Origin: Oscillospiraceae bacterium
GTDB lineage: Bacteria > Bacillota > Clostridia > Oscillospirales > Oscillospiraceae
Direction of reading: 5' to 3'
Assembly (NCBI GenBank): GCA_017395085.1
Contig: JAFPWF010000003.1
Span: forward strand, 110,334-174,333
Length of the DNA: 64,000 bases
The notes under the pieces were generated by a model. The model had not been told where the DNA came from, searched no databases, and saw only the letters and a program-made list of their open reading frames with translations. A program made the translations under genes and the position numbers. This document shows positions 24,884-37,246 of this stretch, one piece after another. Every line of letters begins with the position of its first letter. Positions within the stretch are counted from its first letter, which is position 1.

Positions 24884-26601
24884 GACAGTTTATCTCCCCT
24901 GATGCTCTTTGATCCAGATGCGGGAAGGCTGCGCAGCAGCGCTTCCACCTGTTCTGCAAGAGTTTTCAGCGCGCCCGGCGTAAACGGCGACGGAAATCCT
25001 GCCTCACTCAGCAGATCGGTCCAGACTTTTTCGCCCCCCTGACGGCTCAGCCGCATGTAGCGGGTGAAGGCATCGTCATAATCCTCGCGCGAGGCCAACA
25101 GAAAGCAGAAGGCCGCTGTCTGCGCCAGGCAGTAATCGATGTAATAAAAAGGCGTTTCGTAGATGTGCATCTGATACTGCCAGCGAGTGCCTTCTTCCAG
25201 ATAAGGCATGCCCTCAAAGGAGATATGCGGGCGATACTGCTTTTCCAGGTCCAGCCAGAGGGCATTGCGCTCTGAAGGGGTCAACTCCGGATTTTCGTAT
25301 ACGATGTGCTGGAAAGCGTCCACCATCGTTCCGTATGGCAGGAACGAGAAGGCGTCCAGCGCGTGCATGAATTTGTAGTTCTCTGCGTCTTTCCCGAAGA
25401 AATGTTCCATATACGGCCATGCGAAGAATTCCATGCTCATGGAATGCGTTTCCGCCGTTTCCATACCGCCGCAGCCCAGTTCCAGGGCAAAGCGGTTGTC
25501 GGCGATGAGCCAGGCGTTCAGGGCATGGCCGGCTTCATGCGTGACCACATCGACGTCGCCTGCCGTACCGTTAAAGTTTGCCAGGATAAACGGCTGTTTA
25601 TACTTCGGAAATTCCGTGCAGTAGCCGCCGCCCCACTTGTTTTTGCGGCTGTCGACATCAAAGGCTTCGTTTTCCAGCATCATGTCGATGAAAGCTCCTG
25701 TCTCGCTGCCCATGGCATGATACATGGCTTTTGCTGCGGCAAATATTCCCTCCTTGCCGCAGGGCTTCGGGTCGCCGCCGGGGATGATGACGCCGTCGTC
25801 ATAGAAGCGGTAGTCCTCAATGCCGAGGCGTTTTGCATTATCGGTGCGGAGGCGGGAAACCACCGGAACGACATCGTGCAGGATGTTCTCCCGGAACACT
25901 CGTACTTTCTCCTCGTCATAGCATAGGCGGCCCATCCGGTAGTAACCCAGCTCGACAAAGTTTTTGTAGCCCATCTTCTTCGCCATCCGGTCGCGGACAT
26001 GCACCATGCGGTCAAAGATCCCGTCGAGTTCCTCCCGGTGTGCCTCCAGCCCGCGGCCGAGCACCTCATAGCATTCCTGCCGGGTGGCGCGCTCTTCATC
26101 TTTGGCATACCTCATCAGCATTGCGCGCGGCATGGTCTCGCCGCGGAAGGTGAACTCCAGCCCGCTCATCAGATCGGAGTATTCCCGGACGAGTTTGTTT
26201 TCTTCCACCATGTCGTCGATGATTTCGGCGGACATGGCCTTGCGGGACACTTCCATCGACTGAAACAGCACAGGCGACAGCGCTTTTTCCAATTCCGCAC
26301 GGAAAGGAGACTCCAGCAGCGCTGAAGCGTACTCGACCGACGCGTTCTGAACCGCCGGGCCGATTTCATCGTAATGACTGTTTTCCGCGACATAGAACTC
26401 ATCTGCCGTATCGATGGAATAGCGCATATAGGCAAGGGCCGAGTAGCTCTGATACTCCAGCATCAGCTTCAGGTAATCTTCTCTGGCATCCAGAATCTCC
26501 TGTACCGACTGCGCATTCCGAATGCGGGGCAGAACGTCGCCCATAACATCCTGTACCTCGTCCAGCGTGATGCGGCGATAGGGCAGCTGTGATACTTTCA
26601 T
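24880..26601 (-). CDS. M3-family oligoendopeptidase (PepF/thimet-like)
   Basis: The 573-residue protein is a zinc metallopeptidase of family M3. The HExxH motif appears as VTHEAGHALNAW near residues 350-361. The third ligand Glu lies in METAETHSMSMEFF near 378-391, and a C-terminal HIYETPFYYIDYCLAQ region completes the closed helical channel. Family members are cytosolic and cleave short peptides. The N-terminus is an all-helical domain, as usual. It lies between the PpiC-type gene and yhaM, with a 4-nt overlap to the latter. A role in recycling peptides is the default assumption. Confidence 0.92.
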   Translation of the reverse strand: MKVSQLPYRRITLDEVQDVMGDVLPRIRNAQSVQEILDAREDYLKLMLEYQSYSALAYMRYSIDTADEFYVAENSHYDEIGPAVQNASVEYASALLESPFRAELEKALSPVLFQSMEVSRKAMSAEIIDDMVEENKLVREYSDLMSGLEFTFRGETMPRAMLMRYAKDEERATRQECYEVLGRGLEAHREELDGIFDRMVHVRDRMAKKMGYKNFVELGYYRMGRLCYDEEKVRVFRENILHDVVPVVSRLRTDNAKRLGIEDYRFYDDGVIIPGGDPKPCGKEGIFAAAKAMYHAMGSETGAFIDMMLENEAFDVDSRKNKWGGGYCTEFPKYKQPFILANFNGTAGDVDVVTHEAGHALNAWLIADNRFALELGCGGMETAETHSMSMEFFAWPYMEHFFGKDAENYKFMHALDAFSFLPYGTMVDAFQHIVYENPELTPSERNALWLDLEKQYRPHISFEGMPYLEEGTRWQYQMHIYETPFYYIDYCLAQTAAFCFLLASREDYDDAFTRYMRLSRQGGEKVWTDLLSEAGFPSPFTPGALKTLAEQVEALLRSLPASGSKSIRGDKLS

Positions 26602-26624
26602 GTTGTTCTCCTGCGGTTATTAAA

Positions 26625-27908
26625 TCAGTGAATAAAGTCCGTCAGAACCGGAGCCTCACAGCCCGGAAGCCATTCCATCGAAAGCGAGTCCGACAGGCTC
26701 TGCAGCCGTTCTCCGTAATCCTTGTTTGCGCTCAGCATTCTGGCCGTTCTCGGTTCTCCGGTACTGTTATTCAATTCGACCACGGCATCGGCCGAGAGCG
26801 GAAGACGCATGATCACATGATAACCGTAGTCCGTCTCCACAACATCCGAGATCTCGTATTCCGCCAGTGAGTTTACCGCATCCTCGAACTGCGGAACCAT
26901 GGTCCCAGGGGTATAGGTATATCCCTCGGGATAATAGGCCTTTCCGCTGTCCTCACTGAGATCTGCCGCTTTCTGCAGAAATGCTTTTGCCCTGGCACGC
27001 TGATCGGGATAGCCGCGAAGTTCTTTTACCAGGCTTTCCAGCCTGGTTTTGTTTGCAGCGAGGGTTTCCTCGTCCCTGACCTCTCCGCTCTCCGGGTCGT
27101 TAAAGAGGAAGAGGATGTGGGCCGCGGAAACATATCCGTTTTCATTCAGGTAATTTAGGGCGGTTTCTTTCGTCACCTTTTCCGCATTCTGTCCGTAAAG
27201 GCTGTTGAAACATTCCTGATACAGCACATTCTGGGTTACCGCACGGTTGTACATCTCCGGTGAGAGATAGATCCCTCTCAGATATTCAAAAAATGCCTCC
27301 TGCGTCCCTTCTTCGCCCAAAACAGAGCTGATATCTTCCTGTTTCTGTTTTTCAATGATGGCCAGCATCTCGTCGCTGATTTCCACCTTGTTTTCCGCCG
27401 CAAAGGTTTCCAGCGCCGTCAGCTGCTTCAGCAGGTTCCCGGCGCTTTCCACCACCGCTTCGGCATAGGTGGTTTTTCCGTCTTCTTCCACGGGATCGTC
27501 CCAGGAAAAGCGCATGCCGTAATAGGCCGCCATGGAATCAAAATAGTTCTCAATCTGCTCGCTCTGGGTGTAAAGCAGATAGTAGTAATCGCCCCAGCTT
27601 TCTTCCCGGTCGCCGATGGACAGAACCTTTTCATCCGGGTCATGCAGCGCATACAGCGCTTCGAAATCCACCCGTTTTACCGGCTCCTCAGAAGCTTCCG
27701 GGGCAGGGGTAACCGCGCCGGTCACCGCGTCCGCGGCAGAATCCGCTTCCTCGAGCGGGCCGATTTCGTCCATGACCCAGCCGGCTTCCACGGGATCCTG
27801 TACGACAGTCTCGTTTTCTGCAGGAGCGCCGCTGCCCATGCTTACGACGCCGAAGACAACGGCGGCAATCAGGCAAAGCCCGATCAGGGCAATCATCAGT
27901 TTTTTCAT
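26625..27908 (-). CDS. Membrane-anchored PpiC/SurA-type peptidylprolyl isomerase
   Basis: The 427-residue protein has an N-terminal hydrophobic anchor (residues 4-24) and an acidic, Pro-rich linker. A SurA/PrsA-like helical chaperone domain follows (about 90-260), then a parvulin domain beginning NGYVSAAHILFLFND near 265-279. The parvulin core is short and ends in EYEISDVVETDYGYHVIMRLP near 370-390, here named by its YGYHVI motif. It would assist folding of exported proteins outside the membrane. It is translationally coupled to mfd by a 4-nt overlap. The domain is recognisable but divergent, so isomerase activity is not certain. Confidence 0.82.
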   Translation of the reverse strand: MKKLMIALIGLCLIAAVVFGVVSMGSGAPAENETVVQDPVEAGWVMDEIGPLEEADSAADAVTGAVTPAPEASEEPVKRVDFEALYALHDPDEKVLSIGDREESWGDYYYLLYTQSEQIENYFDSMAAYYGMRFSWDDPVEEDGKTTYAEAVVESAGNLLKQLTALETFAAENKVEISDEMLAIIEKQKQEDISSVLGEEGTQEAFFEYLRGIYLSPEMYNRAVTQNVLYQECFNSLYGQNAEKVTKETALNYLNENGYVSAAHILFLFNDPESGEVRDEETLAANKTRLESLVKELRGYPDQRARAKAFLQKAADLSEDSGKAYYPEGYTYTPGTMVPQFEDAVNSLAEYEISDVVETDYGYHVIMRLPLSADAVVELNNSTGEPRTARMLSANKDYGERLQSLSDSLSMEWLPGCEAPVLTDFIH

Positions 27909-30900
27909 GCTTCGTTCCTTTCCGCACCGCTCCCGCTCCAGGCGAGGGCAAATTCGCGCGCTTCATTGATGACATTTTTTTTGGACCGAATCTTCAGGCT
28001 GAGACAGGGTTTCGATCCCGCCTCGACCCGCAGTTTTCCATGGTATTCCGGCCGTGCGTACAACTCGGAGACCTTCTCCATATCGAACTCCTTCAGGGTA
28101 AACCGCAGTTCTCCTTGCTTTTGGACAATATCCGTAATGCCGGCCTTCCCGGCAACACCGCGGAGAATGGCTACCTGAATCAGAGAGTTTACCCCCGGCG
28201 GCGGGTCGCCGTACCGGTCGATGATCTCATCCAGCAGATCGTCCGCTTCATCTTCCGTCCGGATCATGGCGATACGCCGGTAAATGTCCATCCTCTGCTC
28301 GGAGGAAGGGATATACCGGTCCGGGATGCTGGCGGCAACCGCGAGGTCCGCCGAGCAGTCCGCCCGCTGCGGGACCGGAATGCCGCGCTCCTCCAGGACG
28401 GCCTCATTCAGGAGCTTCATGTACATGTCGTAGCCGACGTCGACCATGTGGCCGGACTGTTCCGCACCGAGCAGGTTTCCGGCGCCGCGGATTTCCAGGT
28501 CGCGCATCGCGATTTTGATGCCGGAACCGAACTGGGCAAAGTCGCGGATGGCCGTCAGCCGCTTCTCCGCGTCTTCAGTCAGAACTTTGTTCCGCCGGAA
28601 AGTCAGATAGGCCGACGCCCTGCGTGACGAACGGCCAACACGGCCGCGAATCTGATGCAGCTGTGCCAAGCCGAGCCGGTCGGCATCCTCGACAATCAGG
28701 GTGTTGACGTTCGGAATATCAATGCCGGTTTCAATAATTGTGGTACAGACCAGGACCTGGGTCTGTCCGTTCACAACGCCGTCCATAACGCGGGCAAGTT
28801 CATTTTTGTCCATTTTCCCGTGTGCCACTGCGATGCTGGCGTTTTCCAGCAGCTGCGACAGGCGGTATGCAGTGCGGTCGATGTCTTCGATGCGGTTGTG
28901 CAGATAATAGATCTGTCCGCCTCGCTGCAGCTCGCGCCGGATGGCGTCAGCAATCAGGCTCCAGTCGTGCTCCATGACAAAGGTCTGCACCGGCAGGCGG
29001 TCTTCCGGCGCTTCGTCGATGGTGGACATATCGCGGATACCGCTCAGCGCCATGTTCATCGTACGGGGAATCGGCGTTGCGGACAGTGTCAGCACGTCGA
29101 CGCCGTGTGATAGTTCCTTAATATGCTCCTTATGCGTCACACCGAAGCGCTGCTCCTCGTCCACGACCAGAAGGCCGAGGTTTTTAAAATGCACGTCTTT
29201 GGACAGCAGCCTGTGCGTCCCGATGACCAGATCGCACTTGCCGTTTTCCAGATTCCGCAGGGTCTGGGCATTTCCGCCGCCGTTGCCCAGCCTGCTCAGA
29301 GTTTCAATTTCAACCGGGAAGCCAAAAAAGCGCTGGAGGGCGGTCTGGTAATGCTGCTGGGCCAGAATTGTGGTCGGAACCAGGATGGCTGCCTGCTTTC
29401 CGTCCAGGACGCACTTCATCACCGCGCGGAAGGCGACTTCCGTCTTTCCGAAACCGACGTCTCCGCAGAGCAGCCGATCCATCGGAACGGATGATTCCAT
29501 GTCCCTTTTGATTTCGGCTGTGCAGCGAAGCTGGTCATCGGTCTCGGTGTAGGGGAAGTTTTCCTCAAACTCCCGCTGCCAGGTGCTGTCCGGGGAAAAT
29601 GCATAACCCGGCAGACGCTGGCGCTCGGCGTAGAGAGAGATCAGTTTGCGCGCCATTTCTTTTGCCGCGCCTTTGGCCCGGCTTCTGGTTTTTGCCCATT
29701 CGGTCCCACCCATTTTGGAGAGGCGAACACTGCGCTCCTCCCCGCCGCCAGTATATTTCGAAACCAGGTCCAGCTGGGTGGCCGGAACATACAGGATATC
29801 CGTCCCGGCATAGTTGATTTTGATGTAATCCTTCTCAAAGCCGTCCACCTGCATTTTGATAATGCCGGCAAAGCGGCCGATACCGTGAGTTTCATGCACG
29901 ACATAGTCTCCTACGGAGAGGTCGGCATAGCTTTCGATGCGTTTCCGGTCGGCAGGGAGTTTTTTGGTGCTGTGCTTCCGGGATTTCCCGCGAAGCAGCT
30001 GCGCGTCAGTCAGTACGGCAAGCTTCAGGCCGGGGTATTCCATGCCGGAAGAAAGCGCACCGATCCCGATGCAGCAGTCGCCGGGTTCCGGCAGCGTTTC
30101 CATCTCTGGCCGGATCAGCACCGGGACATCGTGCTCCTTCAGGTAAGCCTGCAGAACCTTTGCGCGGCGCTCGTCGCCGGCCAGAACCACAACCCGGTAG
30201 CCCTGCTTCCGGTAGACCTTCATGTCATCAGCGGCCGCCTGTGCATTTCCGGCATAGGTCGGCAGCTGTTTTGCCGGGATGCTGAGCAGGGTTTTCGGCT
30301 GAAATCCTCCGCGGCCCAGTGTGAACGCGTCCGCCGCATAGACCGGAAAGCGCTCCAGTTCTTTCCAGATCTCTTCCGGAGGAAAGCAGAACGGATCTGC
30401 TTCGAAGAGGCAAAGTCCGTCTTTCTGCAGCATGCGAAGATCTTCTCCCAGCTGCTTTCGGTATTCTCTTGCCATTTCGCTGCAGCGGGTCGGCTGGTCC
30501 ACAAACACAAGTGCATCGGAGGGAATATAGTCAAACCCTGTTGCCGCCGGATACAGCAGCGGCAGCCAGCGATCTAGATCCGGTATCCGCAGACCCGTCC
30601 GGATTTTCTCCGCATCTGCCCTGGCTGAGGCGGCAAGCTTTCCGGATAGTTCGCTGCTTCGGCGTTTTGTATAACGCTCCGCAAGCTCTTCGATCTTCCG
30701 GCTCAGTACCTCGGCGCCGCCCGGGCACAGTGTCGGCAGGGCTTCGGCCGCAGGGAGAACGTTACATGTTTCGATATTTTCTTCCCGCCGCTGGGTGGAG
30801 ATGTCGAAAAAGCCCATGGAGTCAATGTCATCGCCCCAGAACTCCATGCGCACCGGAAGATCTTCCGCCGGGGAAAACAGGTCCAGAATTCCGCCACGGC

Positions 30901-31438
30901 AGGCAAACTGTCCGGGACCTTCGACCTGCTCGGTCCGTTCATATCCGCAGCGGATCAGGGCATCCTGCACATCTTCCAGCGGGACGCTTTCCCCAACGCG
31001 CAGGGAAAACACAGCCTTATGAAGGATTTCCGCCGGAATCGTCCGCTGCAGCATGGCGGATACCGAAGCCACCGTAACCGGAGGCCGTGTTTCCCCGGCA
31101 CTGCCTGCAGCAAGGGCATACAGCGCGTTTAACCGCTGCTGTTCCGTCCGGTGGGAGACCGCTTCGGCGGGAAGAAAACAGAATTCCCGCAGGCCGAGCA
31201 CCTGTACCGGCAAACCGAGCATGCTCTGCAGATCCCGGGCAAAGTTTTCCGCCGCCGTGTCGTCCGGCGTCAGAACAAAAAGCGGCCTGCCCAGCCTGAG
31301 GGAAAGCGCCGCCGAAAGGTTGGCCCGATGCACTGCCGAAAGGCCAGAAATAAGCGCAGGGAGCCCGCCGCTCTCCGGCAGATCCGGGAGAGCGGCCAGC
31401 TCCTTATGCTGCAGAATCTGATCGGTCAGTACCTTCAT
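27905..31438 (-). CDS. mfd: Transcription-repair coupling factor Mfd
   Basis: The 1177-residue protein has the full Mfd architecture: a UvrB-like N-terminal region (to about 400), an RNA-polymerase-interacting domain starting with SVGDYVVHETHGIGRFAG near 505-522, and a RecG-like translocase. The Walker A segment LCGDVGFGKTE lies near 655-665, DEEQ near 760, and GRVGRSSRRASAY near 930-942. A TRCF C-terminal domain closes the protein. Mfd removes RNA polymerase stalled at DNA lesions and recruits UvrA. It is coupled by 4-nt overlaps to the GNAT gene upstream and the PpiC gene downstream. Confidence 0.97.
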   Translation of the reverse strand: MKVLTDQILQHKELAALPDLPESGGLPALISGLSAVHRANLSAALSLRLGRPLFVLTPDDTAAENFARDLQSMLGLPVQVLGLREFCFLPAEAVSHRTEQQRLNALYALAAGSAGETRPPVTVASVSAMLQRTIPAEILHKAVFSLRVGESVPLEDVQDALIRCGYERTEQVEGPGQFACRGGILDLFSPAEDLPVRMEFWGDDIDSMGFFDISTQRREENIETCNVLPAAEALPTLCPGGAEVLSRKIEELAERYTKRRSSELSGKLAASARADAEKIRTGLRIPDLDRWLPLLYPAATGFDYIPSDALVFVDQPTRCSEMAREYRKQLGEDLRMLQKDGLCLFEADPFCFPPEEIWKELERFPVYAADAFTLGRGGFQPKTLLSIPAKQLPTYAGNAQAAADDMKVYRKQGYRVVVLAGDERRAKVLQAYLKEHDVPVLIRPEMETLPEPGDCCIGIGALSSGMEYPGLKLAVLTDAQLLRGKSRKHSTKKLPADRKRIESYADLSVGDYVVHETHGIGRFAGIIKMQVDGFEKDYIKINYAGTDILYVPATQLDLVSKYTGGGEERSVRLSKMGGTEWAKTRSRAKGAAKEMARKLISLYAERQRLPGYAFSPDSTWQREFEENFPYTETDDQLRCTAEIKRDMESSVPMDRLLCGDVGFGKTEVAFRAVMKCVLDGKQAAILVPTTILAQQHYQTALQRFFGFPVEIETLSRLGNGGGNAQTLRNLENGKCDLVIGTHRLLSKDVHFKNLGLLVVDEEQRFGVTHKEHIKELSHGVDVLTLSATPIPRTMNMALSGIRDMSTIDEAPEDRLPVQTFVMEHDWSLIADAIRRELQRGGQIYYLHNRIEDIDRTAYRLSQLLENASIAVAHGKMDKNELARVMDGVVNGQTQVLVCTTIIETGIDIPNVNTLIVEDADRLGLAQLHQIRGRVGRSSRRASAYLTFRRNKVLTEDAEKRLTAIRDFAQFGSGIKIAMRDLEIRGAGNLLGAEQSGHMVDVGYDMYMKLLNEAVLEERGIPVPQRADCSADLAVAASIPDRYIPSSEQRMDIYRRIAMIRTEDEADDLLDEIIDRYGDPPPGVNSLIQVAILRGVAGKAGITDIVQKQGELRFTLKEFDMEKVSELYARPEYHGKLRVEAGSKPCLSLKIRSKKNVINEAREFALAWSGSGAERNEA

Positions 31439-32007
31439 GGATCGAAACGGAGCATTCCTTCCATCTGGTTTGGGCGGAGACAGCGTGAATAGAAGTCCAG
31501 CAACATCCGCCGCGCAACCGGCGCGATTTCCGCAGTGCCGCAGACGGGTTTAACCGTCAATGTCACATCTGCGCCGCCGAGGCGGTATCTGCAGGGCACT
31601 TCGACATAGCCGAAGCGACGGAAGAAGCGCTCAAGTTTCCGCAGATAGGAATCGTCTTCACTGTCATCAAATGCCGTGAGTTCGGCAAGGATGCCCTGCC
31701 GATCCGCGTAACGCTTGTGTAAAAGGCGCATAGCCGCGACTCCGACACCATGATCCCGGTACCATGGGAAAATCCCGAAATACTTCAGCAGCACATAGCC
31801 GTAGACATTCTTCGTACAGACCAGAGCATAGCCTTCCGGGATTCCGGTCTGTTCCTCATAAAACAGCAGGAACTCCTGGTCTCCCCGGCGAACCGCTTTC
31901 CGGATCGCTCCCAGCGGCAGCAGCTCCCGCCGGTCAAAGTCGGTTTCAAGGGCGCTGTACCAGCGCCCCAGTTCTGTTGTGGTTGCTTCTCTGAGTTTCA
32001 GCATCAT
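31435..32007 (-). CDS. GNAT-family N-acetyltransferase-like protein
   Basis: The protein of about 190 residues has a GNAT-like fold: LREATTTELGRWYSALE at the start, YALVCTKNVYGYVLLKYFGIFPWYRDHGVGVAAM in the middle (acetyl-CoA loop motif YRDHGVG, then a helix), and FFRRFGYVEVPCRYRL near the end. The acceptor is unknown. The open frame reaches 32088, but that part overlaps rnhA. ATGs at 32007 and 32004 follow a GGAAGGA site directly after the rnhA stop, and the second fits the spacing slightly better. Its stop overlaps the mfd start by 4 nt. Confidence 0.8.
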   Translation of the reverse strand: MMLKLREATTTELGRWYSALETDFDRRELLPLGAIRKAVRRGDQEFLLFYEEQTGIPEGYALVCTKNVYGYVLLKYFGIFPWYRDHGVGVAAMRLLHKRYADRQGILAELTAFDDSEDDSYLRKLERFFRRFGYVEVPCRYRLGGADVTLTVKPVCGTAEIAPVARRMLLDFYSRCLRPNQMEGMLRFDP

Positions 32008-32008
32008 T

Positions 32009-32454
32009 TTATCCTTCCGCTTCGATAAAGCGGTCCCGCTGCTGAACCGCAAGTGCATCACAGCGGTTGTTGTATGGGTTTTCGGCATGGCCTTTTACCC
32101 AGTGATAGCGCATCACATGCTGCGCTGTGAGCTGCAGAAGTGTTTCCCAGAGGTCCGGGTTCTTTGCCGGGGTTTTATCCGGCTTTATCCAGCCTCTCCG
32201 CTTCCAGCTTTCCGCCCAGCCTTTTTCCAGCGCGTCAATGACATACTTGGAGTCGGACCAAAGGTCAACCTCACAGGGCTCCTTCAATGCCTGCAGGGCT
32301 GAAATCACGCCCAGCAGTTCCATTCTGTTATTGGTGGTTTGCCTTTCCCCGCCGGAGAGTTCCTTTTCCCGGCCGTTGTAGATCAGGATCGCTCCCCAGC
32401 CGCCGGGGCCGGGATTTCCGCTGCAGGCGCCGTCCGTATAGATGCTGACCTGTT

Positions 32455-32458
<4 letters not shown>
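32009..32458 (-). CDS. rnhA: Ribonuclease HI
   Basis: The 149-residue enzyme cleaves the RNA strand of RNA-DNA hybrids. All conserved acidic residues are visible: the first Asp in [16 protein letters not shown] (residues 7-22), the Glu in [10 protein letters not shown] (about 44-53), the Asp in [11 protein letters not shown] (about 66-76) and the final Asp in NNRCDALA near 130. WVKGHAENP supplies the loop His. The position directly after gyrA, with a 4-nt overlap, is unusual. Topoisomerase and RNase H both limit R-loops, so co-expression makes sense. Confidence 0.96.
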
Positions 32459-35025
<2,567 letters not shown>

Positions 35026-35036
35026 ACTCCGGTACC

Positions 35037-36977
35037 TCAGATGTCCAGATTGCCCACATAACGGGCGTTTTGCTCAATCCATTCCTTGCGCGGTTCCACT
35101 TCTTCCCCCATCAGAACGGTAAATACGCGGTCGGCATGAATGGCATCGCCGAGCGTAATGCGCCGCAGCGAGCGCTTTTCCGGGTCCATGGTGGTTTCCC
35201 AGAGCTCGTGCGGGTCCATCTCACCGAGACCCTTGAAGCGGGAGATGTCCACTTTGACATTCGGATTGTCTCCGCGCATCTCATTGCTGATCTGATCGCG
35301 CTGTTCATCGGAATACGCAACGCGCTGCGTCTTCCCGCGGGTCAGTTTGTACAGCGGAGGAACTGCGGAATAGACATAGCCGCGCTCAATGAGCGGCCGC
35401 ATATAGCGGAAAAAGAAGGTCAGCAGCAATGTGCGGATGTGTGAGCCGTCAACATCGGCATCTGCCATAATGATGATCTTGTGATAACGGAGTTTTTCGA
35501 TGTTGAACTCATCCCCGATGCCCGCGCCGAGAGCCACAATGAGGGGATAGAGTTTGTCGTTTCCGTAGATTTTATCCGCACGGGCCTTTTCGACGTTCAG
35601 CATCTTGCCCCACATGGCAAGGATCGCCTGAAAACGGCTGTCCCGGCCCTGTATGGCCGAGCCTGCGGCGGAGTCGCCCTCGACGATGTAGATTTCGCAA
35701 AGCGAAGGATCCCGCTCGTTGCAGTCCTGCAGCTTGTCGGGCATCTGGCCGCTTTCCAGGCCGGTTTTGCGCCGGACGGATTCCCTTGCCTTGCGGGCGG
35801 CTTCTCTGGCGCGGTTTGCCATCATGGCCTTTTCAAGAATGGCTTTTGCCGCAGCCGGATGTTCCTCAAAATATTCCGCCAACTGTTCGTTTACGATTGA
35901 ATCGACCAGCGTTCGGATATAGGCATTGCCCAGCTTCTGCTTGGTCTGCCCCTCAAACTGCGCTTCCGGCAGCTTCACCGATATGACAGCGGAGATGCCC
36001 TCCCGCACGTCTTCTCCGGAAACCTTGTCGTCGCCCTTAATGATGTTGTATTTCTGACCGTAATTGTTGATCACCCTCGTCAGGGCGGTCTTGAATCCGG
36101 TTTCATGCATGCCGCCTTCCGGCGTGTGGATGTCGTTGGCAAACGAAATCAGGGTTTCGTTAAAGCCGTCGTTATACTGCATCGCAACTTCCGCAATGGC
36201 GTCGCTTTTGCTGCCGGAAAGATAGATCACGTCTTCGTGAATCGGCGTCTTGTGTTGATTCAGCCAGGTGACAAACTCGCGTATACCGCCTTCGTAGCGC
36301 ATACTGTCGCTGCGCTCCCTGCCTTCCCGGCAGTCTTCCAAAGTGATTTTCAGACCGCCGTTCAGAAAAGCCTGTTCCCGCATGCGAGTGTGCAGAATTT
36401 CATAATCGTAGACCGTATCGTCAAACATTTCGGGATCCGGCTTGAAGCGCACCGTGGTGCCGGTACGGTCGGTTTCCCCGACAATATGGATTTCCTCCGT
36501 AATATCACCGCGGGAAAAACCCATCTGATAGATTTTTCCGTCTTTATGAACCTGAACCTGAAGCCATTCGGACAGTGCGTTGACGACTGACGCACCGACG
36601 CCGTGCAGACCGCCGGATACCTTGTATCCGCCTCCGCCGAATTTTCCGCCTGCATGCAGCACGGTAAAGACAACTTCCAGCGCGCTCTTGCCGGTCTGTT
36701 CCTGAATATCCACCGGGATTCCGCGCCCGTTGTCCGAAACCCGGATAATATCTCCCTGTTCGATGACCACTTCGATATGGGTGCAATATCCGGCAAGCGC
36801 TTCGTCGATAGAGTTATCCACAATTTCATAGACCAGATGATGCAGGCCGGAGGAGGAAGTCGATCCGATATACATACCGGGCCTTTTTCTTACCGCTTCC
36901 AGGCCTTCCAGCACCTGAATCTGCGATGCATCGTATTCTTCTGTCACTTTCTGGGTCAGTTCATTGATTTCCGCCAT
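35037..36977 (-). CDS. gyrB: DNA gyrase subunit B
   Basis: The 646-residue ATPase subunit shows the GHKL site ([11 protein letters not shown] near residues 42-52; [24 protein letters not shown]). The Toprim domain follows with [18 protein letters not shown] near 430-447 and the metal-binding [10 protein letters not shown] near 510-519. The usual PLRGK segment reads AMWGK here. I set the start at the ATG at 36977, which has a GGAG site. The longer frame runs into remB, whose last 22 nt overlap the gyrB start, so the two are likely coupled. Confidence 0.97.
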   Translation of the reverse strand: MAEINELTQKVTEEYDASQIQVLEGLEAVRKRPGMYIGSTSSSGLHHLVYEIVDNSIDEALAGYCTHIEVVIEQGDIIRVSDNGRGIPVDIQEQTGKSALEVVFTVLHAGGKFGGGGYKVSGGLHGVGASVVNALSEWLQVQVHKDGKIYQMGFSRGDITEEIHIVGETDRTGTTVRFKPDPEMFDDTVYDYEILHTRMREQAFLNGGLKITLEDCREGRERSDSMRYEGGIREFVTWLNQHKTPIHEDVIYLSGSKSDAIAEVAMQYNDGFNETLISFANDIHTPEGGMHETGFKTALTRVINNYGQKYNIIKGDDKVSGEDVREGISAVISVKLPEAQFEGQTKQKLGNAYIRTLVDSIVNEQLAEYFEEHPAAAKAILEKAMMANRAREAARKARESVRRKTGLESGQMPDKLQDCNERDPSLCEIYIVEGDSAAGSAIQGRDSRFQAILAMWGKMLNVEKARADKIYGNDKLYPLIVALGAGIGDEFNIEKLRYHKIIIMADADVDGSHIRTLLLTFFFRYMRPLIERGYVYSAVPPLYKLTRGKTQRVAYSDEQRDQISNEMRGDNPNVKVDISRFKGLGEMDPHELWETTMDPEKRSLRRITLGDAIHADRVFTVLMGEEVEPRKEWIEQNARYVGNLDI

Positions 36978-37246
36978 TTTGTTCTCCGTTCTTCTTCCAT
37001 TTGGTTCATGCGTTTTGATAAAGTTCTGGATGTGCTCTGTGAAAGATAGACTTTGGCTGCTTTTTTTTCTTCGCACAGGATAAAGGAGTTCGGTATATCT
37101 TCCGCTGCATTCGTCACAGCCCCTCCCCTTTCTGCGGCAGCCAAAAATTCTCTCGTGAGGAATGACTGAGTCGTCGTGTCCAGATCAAAAATACCGATCA
37201 CTGTTTCTTCCGGAATCACGGCTGTTTTTCCGATGTTTAGGTACAA
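36956..37246 (-). CDS. remB: RemB/YaaB-type small regulator (DUF370-related)
   Basis: The 96-residue protein begins [23 protein letters not shown] and contains LTREFL and [22 protein letters not shown]-type text (key motif SFILCE), matching the small YaaB/RemB proteins encoded between recF and gyrB in Firmicutes. RemA and RemB regulate extracellular-matrix genes in Bacillus. The C-terminal 25 residues are basic and their coding region overlaps the gyrB start by 22 nt. The N-terminus overlaps recF by 10 nt. Confidence 0.85.
   Translation of the reverse strand: MYLNIGKTAVIPEETVIGIFDLDTTTQSFLTREFLAAAERGGAVTNAAEDIPNSFILCEEKKAAKVYLSQSTSRTLSKRMNQMEEERRTKWRKSMN

Noticed and set aside
36814-36822. 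Canonical DnaA box TTATCCACA
   Set aside because: The single copy is inside gyrB and is dictated by the conserved VDNS codons of the ATPase site.
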